Shown: one piece after another, positions 20,425 through 24,875 of the stretch
Numbering within the stretch: the stretch's first letter is position 1
Layout: every line of letters begins with the position of its first letter
NCBI GenBank assembly: GCA_029339195.1
Contig: JAPTJF010000646.1
Span: 1-24,875 of the forward strand
From: Micractinium sp. NFX-FRZ
Taxonomy: Eukaryota > Chlorophyta > Trebouxiophyceae > Chlorellales > Chlorellaceae
DNA length: 24,875 bases
Direction: 5' to 3'
Translations under genes and position numbers: made by a program
The notes under the pieces: generated by a model
The model's database searches: none
Seen by the model: only the letters and a program-made list of their open reading frames with translations
What the model was told of the DNA's origin: nothing

Positions 20425-21035
20425 TGGTTTGGGGCTGCGCCGCTGAGTGGGCGCTCAGCTGGTGTCACTTGCAGCAGCAGACCGCCCTGAAAGGCTGGCG
20501 GCCGCTGCTTGCAGCATTTCAAAGTGTAAGTGTTAATTGAATACTTATCTTGGTGCGATGGCAACGACAAAAAGGAGCTCGCGCATTCAAGCAGATGCCG
20601 CAGAACCCTGCGCACTTCCTTTTTTGCACCAATGTTGCCCAATAATTCCCAAAAGCATCGCACGAACTATAGTATAGCCACCGAGCTTGCCGCTGCTGCT
20701 GGGGGCTCTCACCAAGCGGCGCCCACCCACCCCGCCGCTCTGCCCCATCGGGGTGCCGCCACTGGTTGCGGACCCTTGGGAGTGAGCGGCAAGGACCCCC
20801 ACTTGCGGCGGCGGCAAGTGGGGGAAGGGGAGCGGGCCTGGGCATGGAATGTGAGAAACTGCTCGCTTCAAACCTGAAACGCCTCGTGGCCGGTGGCTTC
20901 CCTGTCATTGGCGCTAACGACAGCATACCCCCATGCAAGTGGCTACTGCATGCACCCGTCCCTTCTCACCCCAGCGCCCAAAGTCTGTCGTTGGTCACAC
21001 TGTCCTTAATAGAATCCAGTTTCACATGATATCCA
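20425..21035 (-). promoter_or_regulatory. Upstream region of gene E
   Basis: About 600 bases with no recognised gene. 20525-20680 is relatively AT-rich and includes ctatactatag (coding strand, about 20665-20676) and two ATTGG boxes (inverted CCAAT, about 20630-20645). Promoter elements are plausible but unproven. Confidence 0.35.
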
Positions 21036-21040
21036 TTACA
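21036..21040 (-). terminator. Probable TGTAA polyadenylation signal of gene F
   Basis: TTACA on the plus strand is the first TGTAA on the coding strand after the gene F stop at 21932-21930. It implies a 3' UTR of about 900 nt, within the range seen in chlorophycean algae but long. The stretch 21041-21929 holds GGGT/GGTT simple repeats (about 21310-21365 and 21600-21640) and no recognised gene. Confidence 0.5.
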
Positions 21041-21929
21041 CATGAAGGCCCATCAGCATCAGTGCAGCGGCATTAAGCTAGGCATGCGCTTTGCTCTGTC
21101 AACAAGAGGTGCGGTCAGTGGGCGTGTCTGCCGCAGCCAGCTGGCTGTGTATGCCTGCGGGAAGAGAAGGGGTGTTTGGTGCGAAACGCGGGTGCCTCAC
21201 CCGAAATGATGGGGCTGCCTCCAGGCAGAGCATGGCCTGAAGGAAAGGGCGGGCACACGAGTCGAAAGTACAGCAGGCTCCCGGGGGAGACGTGTGAGAG
21301 ATGCAAGGGTGGCTGGGTGAGTGGGTGGGTGGGTCGTTGGTGGTTGGGTGAGTGGGCGGGTGACCGGGTGTCCGTGAGCAGGAAGGTTGCGTCATGATGG
21401 TTGGTGAGCGGGTTTGGGTGAGCAGGAAGGATGCATGGGCGGGAGGGTGAGCGCGTGTGTGTGTGGGGGGGAGGGCATGGGTGAGTGGATGGGTTTTGAA
21501 GGCCCGTGGTTGGGAGGAAGAGCAATCGAAAGAGGCACTGGTTGGAGTGGATTGCAGACATCTTGCAAAGCGCTGCATTGAGCGGTGTTGCCAGCAAGGG
21601 GGGGTTGGTTGGTTGATTGGCTGATTGGTTGGTTGTGTTAGGAAGGCAAACAGTCTGCCAAACTTGCCCTGCTCAGCGGCCGCACTGCCCACCCACGAGG
21701 GCCGGGCTGGCGCTGAGCTGGCAGCTGGGCTGTGCACTCTGATGGTTCTGATGGTACAGGGCTCGGTGGTATGGGCTATGGTGGAAACCACCCTGAGAGC
21801 AGCAGCGGTTGGGGACGCCGCAGCATGGCCCATGGCTGGCTGGCCACCCAGGCTGAGCAGCGCGCTCTTCCGATCAGTCATGACGGCGCTTGCATGCAAG
21901 TGCCCCCTGTGTTTGCATCACGGATGCGT

Positions 21930-24722
21930 TCAGGGGTCCATTGAAGCGCTGGCGATGAACGTGGTAATGGCGGCAGCGCCGACGCCCGCCTTGGCGCTCA
22001 CCCCGCGCAGCGCGTTGTTGTAGGAGGGCGCCAGCAGGCCGGTGACGCGGGGGCGCAGTGTACCGGTAATGGCGATGTTGACGTCCAGGAAGTCGGCCAC
22101 CTCTCGCCGGTTGGGGCGCCACTTTTGGATGATGGCGACGCGGCAGAAGCCTGCGGGGGGCACGGGGGGACGGGGGAGTGGTGCAGTTGTTGGGTAAACG
22201 CGTCTTGCCCTGCCCCCATGCCTGTGCCCCCCTCCCTCACCCCAACAGACCGCAGGCACCCCGTGCCCTGCCTCCCCCCTCCCCTTCCTCCCAACCCACC
22301 TGCATCAATCGCCACGCGGCCATGGGCGCCAATGCGTGCAGGCACCCGCTCGATTTTGATGCCCCGGGGGGCTGTGCCCTGGGCATCGATGGGCTTGCCG
22401 TTGGCGGTGGCAAACAGGCGCCAGACGCCCTTGTCGCGCGGCCCGGCCGGCGGCGGCCCCGGGGGCAGCAGCTCGACCAGCACGATGGAGGTGCCGTTGA
22501 TCACTTCAAAGGCGCGCATGAAAGTGGTGCCAGGGACGCGCGAACCGGCGGCAAACTGCAGGGAAGGAATGGGCGGCGGTTGAGCAAGGGAGGGAGGAAG
22601 GGGTGGCGAGGGGTGGAGAGGCGTGGCTGGCGTGAAGGAAGAAGAGGGTGTGTGAGGGCGGAAGGGCGGGGCCAGAAAGAGACGGTGCCGCAGCGTGCCT
22701 TGCGAGTTGCGGCGGCACTGTGTGGAAGGAGCGCTGAGCGGTAGCCTGCAGCTGGTTAGGCAGCGCAGCGGCTGCCACCCAGCCGGGCCTGCCACAGCCT
22801 CGCTGCATCAGTGCAAGCAGGCTGACGATCGACAGGTGACCACATGCCCTCGCCTTCATCTTTAGGCGCAGACTAAAGGCAGCCTGGCCCTGTGCTCACC
22901 AGTGCTCGCAGGCTGAAGCGCTGCGCCCTGCTGCCCAGCAGCTCCGACCACTGGCCCACACGGCCGTGGTAGTCAAAGCGGGAGCCGTCAAAGCCCTGCG
23001 CCCAGGAGCAGAGGGATGGTGTGGCTCGCTAGTGGTAAGGCGGCACAGGTGTCCTGTGAGCGGCAGCTAGCTCTGCCCACGGCCGCTGGGCAGAAGGGGG
23101 TGGATCACAGCGGCAATGCAGGGGGCTCATCAGAGGAGGCTGCCATGGCGCCTGCCAGCCCCCTGTCACCTTGAAGTGTGGATCCCCCCAGCCGTGGGCC
23201 TCGATGGTGGGCGGGGGTGGGGGAGGGGGGGAGCGGACCCTGGTGGGTGCCAGTGGAGTGCGGGGGCGGGGAGGGGGCGGGGGGCGAGCGGGGTGGGGGC
23301 GGTGGGCGGGGAGACGGGGGCGGAGGGGGCCGGGGAGATGGCGGTGGGGGAGGGCGGGGGGAGGGGGGTGGAGGGGGCCGGGGAGACGGCGGAGGGGGAG
23401 GGCGGGGGGAAGGGGGTGGGGGGGGACGAGGTGAGGGAGGTGGGGGCGGCGAGGGGGACGGGGGTGGGGGCGGTGAGGGAGAGGGAGGTGGGGGCGGTGA
23501 GGGAGAAGGGGGAGGGGGTGGAGAAGGGCTGGGAGGTGGGGGCGGCGACGGTGAGGGAGGTGGGGGCGGTGAGGGGGAAGGGGGCGGGGGTGGGGATGGG
23601 GAAGGGGGCGGAGGTGGAGAGGGGCTGGGAGGTGGGGGAGAGGGTGGGGGTGGGGGCGGGGAGGGGCTTGGGGGTGGCGGCGGAGGCACAATCTGCGCTC
23701 CGTTTGCACAGGGAGGGAGCAGCATGCGGATGAATGTACCGTCCAGAGGCTCAAGAGGCCAGTCAAGCTGGCTGGTTTGGGCAGCCCCACAACTTGAACA
23801 ATGGCAAGGGCTGAGCTGGCGAGTCCTTCTGAGCTGGCGAGTCCTGCTGAGCTGGCAGGCCACCGTGGTGACTGCCTCGGGAGGTCTGGCAGGCTTCTGC
23901 CAGGCGGTGGCTGTGAAACCCAACCCCATCCCAACCGCTGGAAAGTTCAGCTGAACTAAAGACCCGCTGCCACATGGGTCTCACCACGTCCAGCGATGCC
24001 CCTGCCCGTTTGCTGATGTCGCCGCCGCTGGCGTAGAGGCAGGTGAAGTAGCGGAAGGTTTGGGGAGGGGTGAGCAGCGCGTTCTGCAGGTCGAACATGT
24101 AGGTGGCTGCAGGGGGAGAGGGAGGGAAGAGGGGGGGAGGAGGGGGCGTTGAATTGGGGCCTTGCCCAGCTAGCATGTTACTGCTGCTGTTTGCATGGAG
24201 GGATCATGCCCACTCCCCGCCGCTGCAGGCCAGGAGTGCTGGCAGCCAAGGAGTAGTGCGGACACTGCATATCCATCGTCACCAATGCAGCATACAAGAG
24301 CACAAGGGCTTAGCCTGCCCGCCTGCCTGCCGGCCCCCATTCACACACACGCACGCACCAACGTAGTGCGTTCCATTGTAGGTCACGTTGGCTGCAGGGA
24401 GGGAAGGAGCGTGTATAGCAGTGGTGGCAGGAGCTGTCAATACCACGGCCATCGGCACCGCTCAGGGGACAGCATGCCCACAGCTGGCCACCAGCCTGTT
24501 TGACTGCTGCGGCAGTGCCATCATCACATAGGTGGGGAGCGCAGGACCAGCCCACCCACCCGGCTGTAGCACCTGCTGAATCTGCGATCCGCTCCCCGCC
24601 ACCCCACACATTCCCTCCCCAGTTCTTTGCTGCCACCCACCCGGCTGCAGCAGCGGCACATCCGGGTCGTAGTCTGTGTTCACGCACGTGTCCGAGCCAG
24701 GCGGCTTCCCACAGATGAGGAT
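21930..24722 (-). CDS. Gene F: paralogue of gene A, C-terminal half, 5' end missing
   Basis: Exons in the window: 24722-24641, 24391-24359, 24106-23985, 23692-23170, 22995-22900, 22555-22300, 22150-21930. They match gene A exons 9 to 15 in order, border and phase: ILICGKPPGSDTCVN, ANVTYNGTHYV, TYMFDLQNALLTPPQTFRYF, Pro-rich linker, GWGDPHFK, GFDGSRFDYHGRVGQW, FAAGSRVPGTTFMRAFEVI and KWRPNRREVADFLDVNI. The last exon continues without an intron to ITGTLRPRVTGLLAPSYNN and a TGA stop, showing the C-terminus that gene A lacks in this window. A secreted matrix protein with vWF type-D-like part is inferred as for A. The Pro-rich exon is half as long and its start and end are in different frames (523 bases, one too many), so the gene is mutated, mis-sequenced or spliced in an unrecognised way. 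The N-terminal exons lie beyond the right edge. Confidence 0.83.
23170..23692 (-). other. Pro/Ser-rich linker exon of gene F, frame-broken
   Basis: Starts IVPPPPPPSPSP and runs through SPSPPPPP and SPRPPPPP units in one frame, but GWGDPHFK at its end is in another. The break must lie after the last SPRPPPPP units, about 23205-23290. A run of seven G at about 23225-23231 is the most likely place for a one-base difference. Confidence 0.7.
23806..23856. repeat. 18-bp tandem repeat in a gene F intron
   Basis: The unit gctgagctggcgagtcct (variant tctgagctggcgagtcct) occurs about 2.7 times, in the intron before the Pro-rich exon. Confidence 0.85.
24552..24651. repeat. Duplicated exon end and donor in gene F
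   Basis: ccacccacccggctgcagc (24633-24651), the end of the exon ending at 24641 with its donor, recurs at 24552-24570 with one change, 81 bases farther into the intron. The copy keeps a GTGGGT donor. Confidence 0.85.
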
Positions 24723-24875
24723 CTGCAAGGTCGGGTGGAGGTGGGTGGGAAGAGGAGGGTGGTGGGTTACAGGGCGTCAGGCAGAGACTAAAGAGACAGC
24801 CTGCCCTGAAGACATGCATCTCCCCTTCAAGGGGCATGCCTGGACAGCCAGAGGGCTCAGCCCCGTGCATCGCCA

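Noticed and set aside
20519..20938. Open frames upstream of gene E as a separate gene
   Set aside because: No conserved motif, and overlapping frames on both strands as expected by chance in GC-rich DNA.
21300..21640. GGGT/GGTT-rich stretch as a telomeric or coding repeat
   Set aside because: Irregular simple sequence in the presumed 3' UTR of gene F, with no conserved frame.

Overview
The window looks like nuclear DNA of a green alga, most likely chlorophycean. It is very GC-rich. Its genes are split into short exons with GTGAGT/GTGCGT-type donors and almost always CAG acceptors. Four of the six genes have the TGTAA polyadenylation signal typical of this group, and the encoded proteins are eukaryotic (a mitochondrial complex I subunit, a plastid-type ACT protein, a GT14 glycosyltransferase, hydroxyproline-rich-glycoprotein-like proteins). 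The species cannot be fixed from the sequence. No prokaryotic operon, CRISPR array or intact transposon was seen.

Layout: (A) minus strand, 6794 down past the left edge: a secreted, Cys-rich protein with a long Pro/Ser-rich linker and a von Willebrand type-D-like (GWGDPHF) C-terminal part; its 3' end is missing. (B) minus, 10500 to 8340: a four-exon conserved protein of unknown function. (C) plus, 10791 to 14291: a nine-exon plastid-type protein with two ACT domains, divergent from B across a 290-base gap. (D) plus, 15006 to 15908: the complex I B8/NDUFA2 subunit. (E) minus, 20424 to 16534: an eight-exon GT14 (core-2/I-branching-like, DUF266-type) glycosyltransferase, tail to tail with D. (F) minus, from beyond the right edge to 21930: a close paralogue of A whose 5' half is missing. 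A and F share exon borders and phases and lie about 15 kb apart on the same strand, with four unrelated genes between them.

The six genes do not form one pathway. A, E and F could all serve the cell surface or secretory route; C points to the plastid and D to mitochondria. Gene models were built by hand from splice signals, reading phase and family similarity. Phases agree at every junction except exon 2/3 of A and inside the Pro-rich exon of F.

The most unusual feature is in the introns. In at least six of them, in four genes, a tandem repeat begins within about 30 nt of the 5' splice site. In several others the exon end with its splice site has been duplicated into the intron, leaving decoy splice sites. 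I treat this as the best candidate for something not yet described here.
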